From contig CAWKFQ010000024.1 in NCBI GenBank assembly GCA_963848955.1, positions 1-64,000 on the forward strand: a DNA stretch of 64,000 nt. Direction: 5' to 3'. Positions within the stretch are counted from its first letter, which is position 1. Every line of letters begins with the position of its first letter. Shown here piece by piece: positions 24,735-33,702 of this stretch. This stretch comes from DASUPK01 sp963848955. GTDB taxonomy: Bacteria; Actinomycetota; Thermoleophilia; Solirubrobacterales; 70-9. Under the pieces are notes generated by a model that did not search any database, was not told where the DNA came from, and worked only from the letters and a program-made list of their open reading frames with translations. The position numbers and the translations under genes were made by a program.

Positions 24735-26532
24735 ACCGTCAGATTCTCCTTGACCTCGTCGAGCAGTCCCCTGGGCAGGCCAGGAATCGTGTCGAGGTCG
24801 TCAAGCGAGTTGAAGCCGTCCTTGCGCTCGCGGTAGGCGATCACGCGGGTCGCCTGAGTCACCGAGAGGCCGAGTTCGCGGAGCTCCTCGAAGGTCGCTC
24901 GGTTGACGTCGATCCCTGATTCCTTGCCGCGGGATTTCGGCTTGCTCGGCTCGGGCTCGGGCGGCGGTCTCCGGTTCGGGGGCGGCCTCCGGCTCGGGTG
25001 CGGCCTCCGGCTCGGGGGCGGCCTCCGGCTCCGGCGTCGGCTCCTTCGCCTGCTGCGCCTGCTCCTCGGGCTCACGCTCCCGGTTCGCCCGCTTCTCTGC
25101 CGCCTTCTGCTCGCGGGCGGCCTTCTTCTCCGCCGCCTCCTTCTCGCGCGCGGCCCTTCGCTCGGCCGCCTCGTTCTCGCGGGCTGCCCGCTTGGCCTCT
25201 CTCTCCTTCCGCTTCGCCCGACGGGCCTCCGCGACTCTCTGCAGGAAGCCGGCCTCCTCCTGCTCGAGCGCCGCCTGCTCGGCCGTCTTCGTTTCCTCGG
25301 GTTCGTCGGCTGCCTCGATCCGGTTCGTCGTGTTCCTCCGCTCCGGGGGCTCCTGCGGTTCTCCACTTCCTGCTCCTCGCGGGAAGCTCACTCCGAGGGA
25401 GGCGCCCAGCTTGCGCTCGGCCGATTCGGCACGAGCCTCGGCCTCCTCCAGCTGGTGCTGGGCGGCCTTCAGGGCCCGCGCCGCCTCGTCGAGCTCGGAG
25501 GCGAGCTCCGCCTCGCGCTCCGCGACACGGCGCATCTCAGCCTCGTGCTTGTCGGCTTGGGCACGCTGCGCGGCCTTGATTCGCTCGTCGCGGCGTCCTC
25601 GCCATCGCGCCTCAGGTCCTCGGTCCGGCCTCGCAGCCACTGCGCCGTGCGGCGCTCACCTCGGCGCCCCGCAACCTCTCGATCTCCGCCCGGAGCTCGG
25701 CGAGCTCCCGCTCGGTCTCCTGCTGGGCGCTGGACCTCGTGTCGGTCTCCACCTTGGCGAGGGCCTCCTCGATCTTGGCGTCTGACTCGGCCTGCAGGCG
25801 GCGCATCTCGGCGTCGATGCGCTCCTCGGCCTCGCGCTCGATCCGGGTGCGCTCCTCTGCCAGCGTCGCCTCGGCGCCTTCGACTCGGGCACCGGCCGCC
25901 TCGATCTGCTCGGTGATCTCGTCCAGGCGGCGCTGCGCCGTCTCCGCCGCCTCCTTCGCGGCCTGACGCTCCCGTTCGAGCGACTCCTCGCGCGAGCGCA
26001 GCTCGGACTCATAGCGAGCCTGGGTCGCTTGACGGGCCGCAGCGACCTCATCGTCCGCCCGGGCGTCCGCCTCCGACTTGATCTGCGCGATGCGCTGGGC
26101 GAACTCCCCCTCGAGCTCCCGGCGGATCTGGGCCTCGAGCTCGGCGCGGCTTCGCTCGAGGAGCTCGCGCTCCCCCTCCGAGCGACGCGCCTCCTCGCGG
26201 GCGCGCTCGTCCTCGGTCTCCCGCTCGAGCCGAGCCAACTGCTCCTTGGCCTCCCGCAGGGCGGCCGTCGCCTCGTCCCGCTCGGCGATCAGCTGCTCCT
26301 CGCGCTCGGCGCCTCCGGCCGTGCTGCCGCTCGCGCTCAGCGGACTGCCGACGCGCGCCTCGGCCTCCTCGAGGCGCCGCTGAACTGCCTCGAGCGAGCG
26401 GGAGGCGCTCTCGCGCTCACGCTCCAGATCCTGCTCCAGCGCCAGGATCTCGGCGGTAGCGTGCTCCTCGGCCTGGCGGCGGGCGGCGTCGACGGCCCGC
26501 TCGGCGTGCTCGTCCTCCTGACGCTCGCTCAT
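24731..26532 (-). CDS. Long coiled-coil protein with C-terminal helix-hairpin-helix domain (frameshifts)
   Basis: About 600 residues if frame changes near 25620 and 24960 are corrected. Residues 1 to about 300 (from MSERQEDEHAERAVDAARRQ) and about 310 to 370 are a nearly unbroken Glu/Arg/Ala coiled coil. A region rich in KEREAKRAARENEAAERRA follows, then four PEPEAA repeats, then a helix-hairpin-helix domain of the ComEA type (DVNRATFEELRELGLSVTQA ... LDTIPGLPRGLLDEVKENLT) at the very end. ComEA-type domains bind DNA or act in secretion scaffolds. There is no signal peptide. ATG 26532 is supported by TAAAGT seven bases upstream. The divergent neighbour is a Flp-like pilin. Confidence 0.65.
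24964..25035. repeat. Four 18-base tandem repeats encoding PEPEAA
   Basis: Units at 24964, 24982, 25000 and 25018, all close to CGGCCTCCGGCTCGGGGG. They encode the Pro-Glu-Ala linker of the coiled-coil protein, and one of its frame changes lies at the edge of the array. Confidence 0.8.
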
Positions 26533-26637
26533 CCAGGCGACTTTATTCCCTGACCGGCTCCTCTTTCGCCACATCCCGCTCGCCTCTCCCGCGACGGGGG
26601 TGGCCAGCCTCCCCGGAAACGAGCCGAGGAGGTTTGC

Positions 26638-26877
26638 ATGCCAGAAGTGGTCGCCAGAGTCCTGCTCGCCGCGCAGTCGGCGAGCGGTCGGCTGGCCCAG
26701 CCGCCGCGTCGCGGCCAGGGAACGGTCGAGTACGTCGGCCTGATCCTGCTCGTCGCCCTCCTGATGGTGGGCATGGTCGCCGCGATGAAGGGCTTCCAGG
26801 GCAAGCAGGGCCTCGAACTGGCCCAGACGATCGTCGACAAGATCCGCGAGGCGGTGGGCCAGGTCAAATTCAAGTGA
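26638..26877 (+). CDS. Flp/Tad-like pilin
   Basis: A 79-residue protein with the shape of a class III signal peptide and pilin. A basic leader (VARVLLAAQSASGRL ... PPRRG) is followed by QGTVEYVGLILLVALLMVGM, in which cleavage after the Gly and a Glu at position 5 of the mature chain fit prepilin peptidase substrates. A short amphipathic tail follows (KIREAVGQVKFK). Actinobacterial Flp-type or DUF4244-like subunits look like this. GAGGAGG eight bases upstream is a clear ribosome site. No other Tad genes are in the window, so assembly proteins must be elsewhere. Confidence 0.75.
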   Translation: MPEVVARVLLAAQSASGRLAQPPRRGQGTVEYVGLILLVALLMVGMVAAMKGFQGKQGLELAQTIVDKIREAVGQVKFK

Positions 26878-26898
26878 CGCGAGGCCGCTCCGCCTCAC

Positions 26899-26944
26899 CG
26901 AACGGGTTGCTCCTCGGCTTCGCCTGCGGAGCACCCTCGCTCTA
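26899..26944 (+). repeat. REP-like palindromic repeat, copy 3
   Basis: CGAACGGGTTGCTCC ... GGAGCACCCTCGCTCTAA, in the gap between the pilin gene and rph. The stem matches copy 1. The rest of the gap (26878-27034) shows nothing else I can identify. Confidence 0.75.
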
Positions 26945-27034
26945 AGGGCGAAGCCCGAGCGGTTAGGTGGGGCGGCCGCTGCGTCACTGCCTGATGGCGA
27001 AGCCGGGTAGCCAGTGCCATGCGAGACTGGCGCC

Positions 27035-27769
27035 ATGCCCGCCAGCCGCAGCTACGACCGCGCGCCCGCGGACCCGCGTCCGGTCACGATCGAGCCGGGA
27101 TTCGTCCGGACCGCCGACGGATCGGCGCTCTTCTCCCAGGGCGAGACGCGCGTCATCTGCACGGCCTCCGTGAGCGCCTCCGTGCCGCGCTGGATGGAGG
27201 GCAGGGGGCGCGGGTGGGTGACCGCCGAGTACGCGATGCTGCCCGCCTCGACGGGCGACCGCAAGGCGCGCGACATCAGCCGCGGCAAGCAGGATGGCCG
27301 CGGGGTGGAGATCCAGCGGCTGATCGGGCGGTCGCTGCGCGGAGTGGTCGACTTCCAGGCGCTCGGGGAACGCTCCGTCTACGTGGACTGCGACGTGCTC
27401 CAGGCGGATGGCGGAACCCGCTGCGCGGCGATCACCGGTGGTTTCGTCGCCCTCCAGCAGGCGCTCTCCGCGCTGGTCGACGCCGGCACGATCGATCGGC
27501 TGCCGCTGGACCAGTCGGTCGCCGCGATCAGCGTCGGCATGGTCGAAGGGCGGGCCCTCTGTGACCTCGACTACGCCGAGGATTCGACCGCCGAGGTCGA
27601 CGCGAACGTCGTCATGACCGGTGACGGTGGCCTGGTCGAGGTGCAGGCGACGGCCGAGCGGACCCCGCTCTCCCGTGCCTCGCTCGATGAGCTGCTCGCC
27701 CTGGCCGAGGGCGGCATCGCCACGCTCCGGGAAGCCCAGGAGTCGGCGCTCGGCGCGCTCCCCGCCTGA
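27035..27769 (+). CDS. rph: Ribonuclease PH
   Basis: A 244-residue phosphorolytic 3'-5' exoribonuclease that trims the 3' ends of tRNA precursors. DPRPVTIEPGFVRTADGSAL, SQGETRVICTASV, GRGWVTAEYAMLPASTGDRK and RKARDISRGKQDGRGVEIQR include the conserved phosphate- and RNA-binding Arg/Lys residues; DCDVLQADGGTRCAAITGGF carries the catalytic Asp. ATG 27035 is chosen over an in-frame GTG at 27014. The rdgB gene follows after ten bases, the usual rph-rdgB pair. Confidence 0.96.
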   Translation: MPASRSYDRAPADPRPVTIEPGFVRTADGSALFSQGETRVICTASVSASVPRWMEGRGRGWVTAEYAMLPASTGDRKARDISRGKQDGRGVEIQRLIGRSLRGVVDFQALGERSVYVDCDVLQADGGTRCAAITGGFVALQQALSALVDAGTIDRLPLDQSVAAISVGMVEGRALCDLDYAEDSTAEVDANVVMTGDGGLVEVQATAERTPLSRASLDELLALAEGGIATLREAQESALGALPA

Positions 27770-27779
27770 GGCAGGCGCG

Positions 27780-28374
27780 ATGCCGGCGCTCCTGGTCGCA
27801 ACGCGCAACGAGCACAAGCTGCGGGAGCTGCGGGAGCTGATGCCGGGCGTCGAGCTCGATGCGCTGCCGCCCGAGATCGATCTGCCGCCCGAGGAGTGGG
27901 AATCGTTTGCCGAGAACGCACTCGGCAAGGCGCGGGCGGCACACGCGGCGACGGGCCGTGCCCGCGATCGCTGACGACTCGGGCATCGAGGCCCACGGTC
28001 TGGACGGTCGCCCCGGGATTCGCTCCGCCCGCTACGCCGGCGAGGACGCGACCGATGAGGAGAATCTGGCGAAGCTGCTCGAGGAGGTCGGGCGGCAGGA
28101 CGATCGGCGGGTCGCGTACGTCAGCCTGATCGCCCTGGTGGACGAGGGCGGCAACGAGTCGATCTTCGAGGGCCGCTGCGAGGGAACGCTCGCCCGCGAG
28201 CCGAGGGGCACAGGCGGATTCGGCTACGACCCGGCCTTCGTCCCGGACGACACCGGTCCCGGCGATCAGCGCACGATGGCCGAGCTCAGCCCGGAGGAGA
28301 AGAACGCGATCAGCCACCGGGGCCGAGCGGCTCGGGCGCTCGCGATCCATCTCGGCCTCGGCGCCGGCGGATGA
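27780..28374 (+). CDS. rdgB: XTP/dITP diphosphatase (RdgB/HAM1), one-base frameshift
   Basis: An NTP-cleansing enzyme that hydrolyses XTP, ITP and dITP to monophosphates. LLVATRNEHKLRELRELMPG is the N-terminal substrate-binding motif; PAIADDSGIEAHGLDGRPGI contains the catalytic Asp; GTGGFGYDPAFVPDD and RTMAELSPEEKNAISHRGRA are the remaining signatures. The frame breaks at about 27957: GGGCCGTG appears where GGGCGTG would read HAATGVPAIADDSG. Removing one C restores a 197-residue protein of normal length, so an assembly error is the simplest reading. It overlaps the cation efflux gene by four bases. Confidence 0.9.
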
Positions 28375-29309
28375 ACGCACCCGGAGCGGCAGGCGGCGTC
28401 TCCAAGGCGGCGGCCGCGGGGGTGTCGATCGTCTACAACGCGACGCTGATCGCGCTGAAGGTTGCCGCGGCGATCGTCACCGGCTCGGTCGCAATTCTCT
28501 CCGAGGCGCTCAACTCGTCGGTCGACCTGGTCGCTTCCGTGATCGCCTTCGTGGCCGTCCGCCGGGCGGACGAGCCGCCGGACGTCGAGCATCCCTACGG
28601 ACACGAGAAGGTCGAGAACGTCGCCGCCTCGATCGAGGGCGTGCTGATCATCGGCGGTGCCGTCTTCATCATCGTCGAGTCGATCGGGCGCCTCGTGAAC
28701 GGGAACACTGAGGTGGAGTCGCTCGGACTCGGAATCGCCGTGATCGGGTTCTCGACGCTGAGCGCCCTCGCCGTGTCGGCCTTCCTCCGCCGGCAGGCGC
28801 GCAAGCACGACTCGCCGGCGCTTCAGGGGGATGCCGCGCATCTCGGCGCGGATGCGCTCACGTCGGCGGGGGTCCTCATCGCCCTTGCGCTCGTCCAGCT
28901 GACTGGGGCGGAACAGCTCGACGCGGCCGTCGCGATCGTCTTCTCGGGCTTCATCGTCTTCACCGGCCTCAACATCATCCGCCGGGCCGCCGGCGTCCTC
29001 GTCGATGAGGCGCCGCCGCCGGAGGAGATGGATCGGATTGAGGCGGCGATCGCCCGAGCGCGGGCCGACGAGCCCGAGGTCGTCGGCTACCACAAGCTGC
29101 GTGCCCGGACCACGGGCCGTCGGCGCTATATCGAGCTCCATGTCCAGTTCCGGAGCGGAACGAGCCTGGAGAGAGCTCATGAGCTGGCGCACGAGCTGAG
29201 GAACGCCATCGAGACGGATCTCGGCAACGCCGAGGTGTTGATCCACGTCGAGCCGGAGAGCTCCCGCCACGACCCGGCCGAGTCGCCCAAGGAATTCAGG
29301 GCAGGCTGA
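28371..29309 (+). CDS. Cation diffusion facilitator family transporter
   Basis: A 312-residue CDF protein, a proton-coupled exporter of Zn or similar divalent metals. It has six hydrophobic segments. SEALNSSVDLVASVIAFVAV carries the first N/D metal site of the second helix, HPYGHEKVENVAASIEG is the family loop, and DAAHLGADALTSAGVLIALA carries the HxxxD of the fifth helix. The C-terminal cytoplasmic domain (RIEAAIARARADEPEVVGYH) has the ferredoxin-like fold. It is translationally coupled to rdgB through a four-base overlap. Confidence 0.92.
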   Translation: MNAPGAAGGVSKAAAAGVSIVYNATLIALKVAAAIVTGSVAILSEALNSSVDLVASVIAFVAVRRADEPPDVEHPYGHEKVENVAASIEGVLIIGGAVFIIVESIGRLVNGNTEVESLGLGIAVIGFSTLSALAVSAFLRRQARKHDSPALQGDAAHLGADALTSAGVLIALALVQLTGAEQLDAAVAIVFSGFIVFTGLNIIRRAAGVLVDEAPPPEEMDRIEAAIARARADEPEVVGYHKLRARTTGRRRYIELHVQFRSGTSLERAHELAHELRNAIETDLGNAEVLIHVEPESSRHDPAESPKEFRAG

Positions 29310-29331
29310 ATTGATCCTGCAGCTGCGGCCC

Positions 29332-29658
29332 TCAGGTGGAGGGGGGGCCGCCCGGACTGTCGGGCACCCGACGGCGCTCGCCGCTGGAGGCGCGGCGGCG
29401 CATCACCCAGCCCGCCACCAGGAGAACGATGACAACGCCGATCAACGCGCTCAGGATGCCGCCCCAGTCGAATACGTCTTCGTCGCCGATTCCCAGGCCA
29501 GCCGTGAAGACCAGCCAACCGAGTGCAGCGCCGACCAGGCCCAGCACTATCGACACAAGCCAGGACTTCGGCCCTTTCATGCCCGCGAATACGTCGTTCG
29601 GGACAAGCGCCCGGCCAATGAACCCGGCAACCAATCCGAGGAGTAGTGCTCCGACCAC
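29332..29658 (-). CDS. GlsB/YeaQ/YmgE family membrane protein
   Basis: A 108-residue membrane protein of the transglycosylase-associated (GlsB/YeaQ) family, often induced by envelope or general stress. VGALLLGLVAGFIGRALVPN, SWLVSIVLGLVGAALGWLVF and GILSALIGVVIVLLVAGWVM are the three expected helices, with the family glycine pattern. A polar Arg/Pro-rich tail follows. The GTG start at 29658 has a very good ribosome site, AGGAGGTGAG. Confidence 0.88.
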   Translation of the reverse strand: MVGALLLGLVAGFIGRALVPNDVFAGMKGPKSWLVSIVLGLVGAALGWLVFTAGLGIGDEDVFDWGGILSALIGVVIVLLVAGWVMRRRASSGERRRVPDSPGGPPST

Positions 29659-29746
29659 TTCTCACCTCCTGTCGATGCATCCGCACAGGATGCACTCGTT
29701 ACTCGGTCACGAATCTACGAGCTTGATGACGATCTCGCGTTCCACT

Positions 29747-29768
29747 GCTGCTTTCCATGCAAAGCAGC
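29747..29768 (-). terminator. Perfect 8-bp hairpin, possible terminator
   Basis: GCTGCTTT (29747-29754), loop CCATGC, AAAGCAGC (29761-29768), downstream of the small membrane protein gene at 29808-29948. There is no U run after it on either strand, so it may instead stabilise the mRNA end. Confidence 0.35.
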
Positions 29769-29807
29769 GGTCCGAAAATCACACTCTCGCGCTGGAGGGG
29801 TGCGCCG

Positions 29808-29948
29808 CTAGAGCAGGTTGACCGCGGCGGCGAGCCCGACCGCGCCGACCACGATGCTGTAGCCGGTGTAGCCGCCCACGGCGAGGAGGACGACGGCGAT
29901 CCCGCAGACGATCACGACGGTGAGCCAGGAACCCTGCTCGAGAGTCAC
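29808..29948 (-). CDS. Small two-helix membrane protein
   Basis: A 46-residue protein starting at GTG 29948 (VTLEQGSWLTVVIVCGIAVV, then LLAVGGYTGYSIVVGAVGLA and AAVNLL). Nearly all of it is hydrophobic and would form two membrane helices with a Gly/Tyr turn. I do not recognise a family. It is divergent from the roadblock-tldD operon and precedes the GlsB gene on the same strand. As short hydrophobic frames can arise by chance, confidence is moderate. Confidence 0.45.
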   Translation of the reverse strand: MTLEQGSWLTVVIVCGIAVVLLAVGGYTGYSIVVGAVGLAAAVNLL

Positions 29949-29996
29949 GCTCGCTATTTTGGACCAAGTGGACGTCGCACCGACATCCGGCCCCCG

Positions 29997-30362
29997 ATGA
30001 CCGCTCCCGTCGATGCTCCGAGCGTTCCCGATGCCGGCCGCGCGGTCGAGTACCTCGAGGAGGTCTCGAATGAGTTGCGAGGGTGCGCGATCTTCTCCGA
30101 CGACGGCGAGGTCCTGGCGGCGAGCGGCGACACGGAGGCCTGGGACGAGGCCGGGCGGGAGCTGATCGCCGCCGCCGATGCGGCCGAAGGCGAGCCGGTC
30201 TCCCACGCCCACGTCGCCACGGGTGACGGCGAGGCCTTCTGCGTGCGCGAGAGCGGCTACGTGGCGGTGGCCGTCACCGACCGATTCACGCTCGCCTCGC
30301 TGATGATCTTCGACACCCGGATCGTGCTGCGGCGGCTGGCCGAGGCCGGTTCGGGCTCCTGA
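29997..30362 (+). CDS. Roadblock/LC7-like small protein
   Basis: A 121-residue protein with the length and pattern of roadblock/LC7 domains: an amphipathic helix (RAVEYLEEVSNELRGCAIFS), a beta hairpin (DDGEVLAASGD), a helix (EAGRELIAAADAA), a second hairpin (GEAFCVRESGYVAVAVTDR) and a closing helix (SLMIFDTRIVLRRLAEAG). Such domains act as small-GTPase-linked scaffolds or dimer modules. No GTPase gene is nearby. ATG 29997 is the first sensible start. Its stop overlaps the next start (TGATG), beginning a four-gene coupled operon with tldD and pmbA. Confidence 0.6.
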   Translation: MTAPVDAPSVPDAGRAVEYLEEVSNELRGCAIFSDDGEVLAASGDTEAWDEAGRELIAAADAAEGEPVSHAHVATGDGEAFCVRESGYVAVAVTDRFTLASLMIFDTRIVLRRLAEAGSGS

Positions 30363-30595
30363 TGCCGACCAAACCTCACCGCGTCCTGCTCGACCGCGTA
30401 TCCGGCTATGCCGACGAGGCCGCCGCCTACCTGCGCCGGCGCCGGCATCTCCGCAAGCCGTTCGCGAGGACCTACTACCCCGGCGGCCGGAGCATGTCTT
30501 TCCCGGAGGACTCCGAGCCCGGCGAGGCGCTCTTCACCGCGGCCTCGCACCTGATCGAGGTCGCGAGCCCGAAGCGGGCCCGGAGCGACAAATGA
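30362..30595 (+). CDS. Small basic protein, function unknown
   Basis: A 77-residue, Arg-rich protein (AAAYLRRRRHLRKPFARTYY, PGGRSMSF, SHLIEVASPKRARSDK) with no recognisable domain. Both ends overlap neighbours (TGATG with the roadblock gene, ATGA with tldD), so it is translated with them and is probably a real gene. Its position directly before a TldD/TldE protease makes it a candidate partner or substrate, but that is inference from context only. Confidence 0.6.
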   Translation: MPTKPHRVLLDRVSGYADEAAAYLRRRRHLRKPFARTYYPGGRSMSFPEDSEPGEALFTAASHLIEVASPKRARSDK

Positions 30596-31990
30596 GCGAT
30601 TCGGCGGGACTGATCGACGCCGACGTCGCTGAGCGGAGTGCTCGAACGGGCCCTCGCCCACGGCGGCGACTTCGCCGAGCTCTTCTGTGAGGACCGCCGC
30701 GGCTTCACCCTCTCGATCGACGAGTCGCGGATCGAGCGCCCCCAGTCGGGCAGCGAGCGGGGTGCCGGCGTCCGGGTGATCGACGGGGAGGTGACGCGGT
30801 TCGCCCACGTCGATGGGCTGGCGGAGGACGATCTGCTGCGCGCCGCCGACGGGCTGGCGAGCGCCCTGGGCGGCGCCGCCACCGAGCCCGTCGCGCTGCG
30901 GGCGGTGGCTCCGCCGGAGTTGCAGGAGATCGACGTGGACCCTGCCTCGGTGGCGGCCGAGCGCAAGGCCGAGGTCCTGCGCGAGCTCGACGACCGCGCC
31001 CGCGCTGCCGGCTCGGAGGTCGCCCAGGCCTCGGCGAGCTACAGCGAGGGGCGCCGCCGCGTGGCGGTCTTCAACTCCGAGGGCCTGCAGGCGAGCGACG
31101 ATCGGACCCGCGTGCGGCTCGGCGTGCAGGTCGTGGCGCGGAAGAACGGGAGCGTGGAGACGGGTTTCGAGACGCTCGGCGAGCACCGCGGCTTCGAGCT
31201 GCTGGACGGCGACCCGGCGCGGATCGCCGATCAGGCAGCGCAGAAGGCGATCACGCTCCTCGGCGCCGACCCGGCGCCCGCCGGGGAGCTGACAGTCGTG
31301 GTCGGCGGCGGGTTCGGCGGCGTCCTCTTCCACGAGATGACGGGGCACGGCCTTGAAGCCGACGCGGTTCAGAAGGGCGCGAGCGTCTACGCGAACCGCA
31401 TGGGCGAGAAGGTCGCGGAGCCCCTCCTCAACGCCTACGACGACGGCACGATGCCGCACGAGTGGGGGACGGGAGCGATCGACGACGAGGGGACGCCGAG
31501 CCACAAGACCGCGGTGATCATCGAGGGTCGGCTGAACTCCTACCTCTATGACCGCCTGCGTGCCCGGCGCGACGGCACGGAGTCCACCGGCAACGGCCGC
31601 CGCGCGAGCTTCCGGGATCTCCCCATCCCCCGCATGACCAACACCTACATCGAGCCCGGAGACGCGGCTCCGGAGGAGATCATCTCCGAGGTCGACCGCG
31701 GCTTCTACGCGGTCTCCTTCGGGGGCGGCCAGGTGGAGCCGGCGACCGGCGACTTCGTCTTCGGCGTCTCCGAGGGCTACCTGATCGAGGACGGCAAGGT
31801 GACCAGGCCCTGTCGCGGCGCCACGCTGATCGGCAACTGTCTCCAGGCGCTCGCGCGGATCGACGCGGTCGGATCGGACTTCGAGATGAAGACGGGCTTC
31901 TGCGGCAAGGCCGGCCAGACCGCGCCGGTCGGCACCGGCCAGGGACACGTCCGGATCCGGGGCATGACCGTCGGTGGGACGGCGGTATGA
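30592..31990 (+). CDS. tldD: TldD family metalloprotease subunit (one-base frameshift)
   Basis: The catalytic half of the TldD/TldE protease, which trims unfolded peptides, matures some peptide natural products (microcin B17) and degrades the CcdA antitoxin. FHEMTGHGLEAD carries the HExxxH zinc motif at about residue 245 and the C-terminal GFCGKAGQTAPVGTG supplies the Cys ligand. ATG 30592 overlaps the previous stop (ATGA). The first 15 codons (MSDSAGLIDADVAER) are in a different frame from VLERALAHGGDFAELFCED. One extra base at about 30638 explains it, and correction gives 465 residues, a normal length. It overlaps pmbA by four bases. Confidence 0.92.
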
Positions 31991-33351
31991 GCGAGTCCGG
32001 CGGTCTCGAGGACCTGGCGCTCCGCGCCGCGGAGGCGGCGACGGCCGCCGGCGCCGGCGATGCAGAGGCCTGGGCCGAGGGATCGCGCAGCCGCGAGGTC
32101 CGGGTTCACGCCGGTGAGGTGGAGAGCCTCACCGAGGCGTCCGGCAGCGGGGTCGGGATCAGGGCCTGGATCGGGGCGCGGACCGGCTATGCGTACGGGA
32201 CCGATCTCTCAGACGCCGGGCTGGCCGAGCTCGCCGAGGCGGCGGTCGGCGCGGCCCGAGTCGCGGACGAGGACGAGAACTCGGCCGCCCCGGAGCCCTC
32301 CGGCGACGCCGCCGAGATCCCCGGCCTTCGCAACGAAGGAGTCGCCTCGACCGAGACGGCGGAGGTGATCGACCTGGCAAAGCGGGTCGAGCGGGCGGCG
32401 CTCGACCGCGACGAACGGGTCACCGGGGTCGAGGAGGTCGTCTACGTCGACGAGGACTCGAGCGCTGCGATCGCCACCTCCCGTGGCGTCTCGGGAGCGT
32501 TCGGCGCCTCGGCCGCCTACTCGTTCCTGCAGGCGATGGCGACCCAGGACTCCGAGGTCCAGACGGGCCTCGGGTTCGGGGTGGCCCGCTCGCCGCGCGA
32601 CCTCGACCCGGACGAGATCGGGGTGGAGGCCGGCGACGAGGCGAGCTCGATGCTCGGCGCCACGAAGCCGGAGTCGCGCACCTGTCCCGTGGTCCTCTCG
32701 GACCGGGTCGCCGCCAGCTTCGCCGGCTTCATCGGCGGGGCGCTCTCCGCCGACGATGTCCAGCGGGGGCGCTCACCGTTCGCCGACCGGCTCGGTGATC
32801 AGCTCGCCTCGGAGGCCCTGCGAATCGCCGACGACGGGATCGACCCGGGAGGGCTCGCGAGCGCGCCCTTCGACGGCGAGGGGACGCCACGGGGGCGGAC
32901 TCCGCTGCTTGGCGACGGCAGGCTGCTCGCCTACCTGCACGACAGCTACACAGCCCGCCGCGGCGGAGCGGTCTCCACGGGCAACGCCGCCCGGGCCTCC
33001 TACCGGTCGCCGCCGTCGGTGAGCCCCTCGAACCTGATGATCGATCCGGGCGAGCTCTCGCTGGAGGGTCTGATCGAACGGGCCGCCGAGGGCGTCTACG
33101 TCACCGAGGTCGCCGGACTCCACTCGGGCGTCAATCCGGTGACCGGCCGCTACTCGGTGGGGGCCACGGGCAGGGCGATCCGGGGAGGGGAGCTCGCCGA
33201 GCCGCTCCGCGAGTTCACGATCGCCGGGGATCTGATCAGCACTCTCGCCGCCGTGCAGGCGGTGGGATCGGAGGCGCGCTGGGTGCCGTTCGGGGGCTCG
33301 GTCCACAGCGCGCCGATCCTCGTCGGCGAGATGGCGATCGGCGGGTCTTAG
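31987..33351 (+). CDS. pmbA: TldE/PmbA family protein
   Basis: The 454-residue non-catalytic partner of TldD; together they form the heterodimeric protease. LEDLALRAAEAATAAGAGDA opens the N-domain, EVRVHAGEVESLTEASGSGV is a shared TldD/E motif, TCPVVLSDRVAASFAGFIGG the second domain, and NPVTGRYSVGATGRAIRGGE the C-terminal signature. The zinc motif HExxxH is absent, as expected for TldE. It is translationally coupled to tldD and ends the operon; HU follows after a promoter-bearing gap. Confidence 0.95.
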   Translation: MSESGGLEDLALRAAEAATAAGAGDAEAWAEGSRSREVRVHAGEVESLTEASGSGVGIRAWIGARTGYAYGTDLSDAGLAELAEAAVGAARVADEDENSAAPEPSGDAAEIPGLRNEGVASTETAEVIDLAKRVERAALDRDERVTGVEEVVYVDEDSSAAIATSRGVSGAFGASAAYSFLQAMATQDSEVQTGLGFGVARSPRDLDPDEIGVEAGDEASSMLGATKPESRTCPVVLSDRVAASFAGFIGGALSADDVQRGRSPFADRLGDQLASEALRIADDGIDPGGLASAPFDGEGTPRGRTPLLGDGRLLAYLHDSYTARRGGAVSTGNAARASYRSPPSVSPSNLMIDPGELSLEGLIERAAEGVYVTEVAGLHSGVNPVTGRYSVGATGRAIRGGELAEPLREFTIAGDLISTLAAVQAVGSEARWVPFGGSVHSAPILVGEMAIGGS

Positions 33352-33420
33352 AGGGCAGTCTCTTGGCCTCGGGAGCCGCTGTTAGGCTCGGCGCTCACTC
33401 GAATCCGAGGAGGCGAAGAC

Positions 33421-33702
33421 GTGACGAAGGCTGAGTTCCTCGACGCGCTCGCGCGCGACAGCAGAATCGGAAACAAGAAGGAGGCGGGCCAGGCGGTCGA
33501 CGCGGTGCTCGACGCGATCACCGATGTCCTTCATGGCGGCGGCGAGGTGAACTTCACCGGCTTCGGCAAATTCGCCGTCGCCGAGCGTGGCCCGCGGCAG
33601 GGCGTCAACCCACGGACCGGCGAGCGAATCTTCATCCCTGGCGGCAAGGTGCCCCGGTTCTCGGCGGGCTCGGGGCTGAAGAAGAAGGTCAAGGGCGACT
33701 AA
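33421..33702 (+). CDS. DNA-binding protein HU
   Basis: A 93-residue HU/IHF-family nucleoid protein that bends and compacts DNA as a dimer. MTKAEFLDALARDSRIGNKK is the N-terminal helical part, FTGFGKFAVAERGPRQGVNP the GFGxF/RxGxNP motif of the DNA-gripping arm, and VPRFSAGSGLKKKVKG the closing helix. It lacks the long Lys/Ala tail of mycobacterial HupB. GTG 33421 has GAGGAGG seven bases upstream and TAGGCT at 33383-33388 as a probable -10. Confidence 0.95.
   Translation: MTKAEFLDALARDSRIGNKKEAGQAVDAVLDAITDVLHGGGEVNFTGFGKFAVAERGPRQGVNPRTGERIFIPGGKVPRFSAGSGLKKKVKGD

Noticed and set aside
24964..25035. Regularly spaced repeats that could suggest a CRISPR array
   Set aside because: The 18-base units are directly tandem with no spacers and encode a PEPEAA linker; no cas genes are present.
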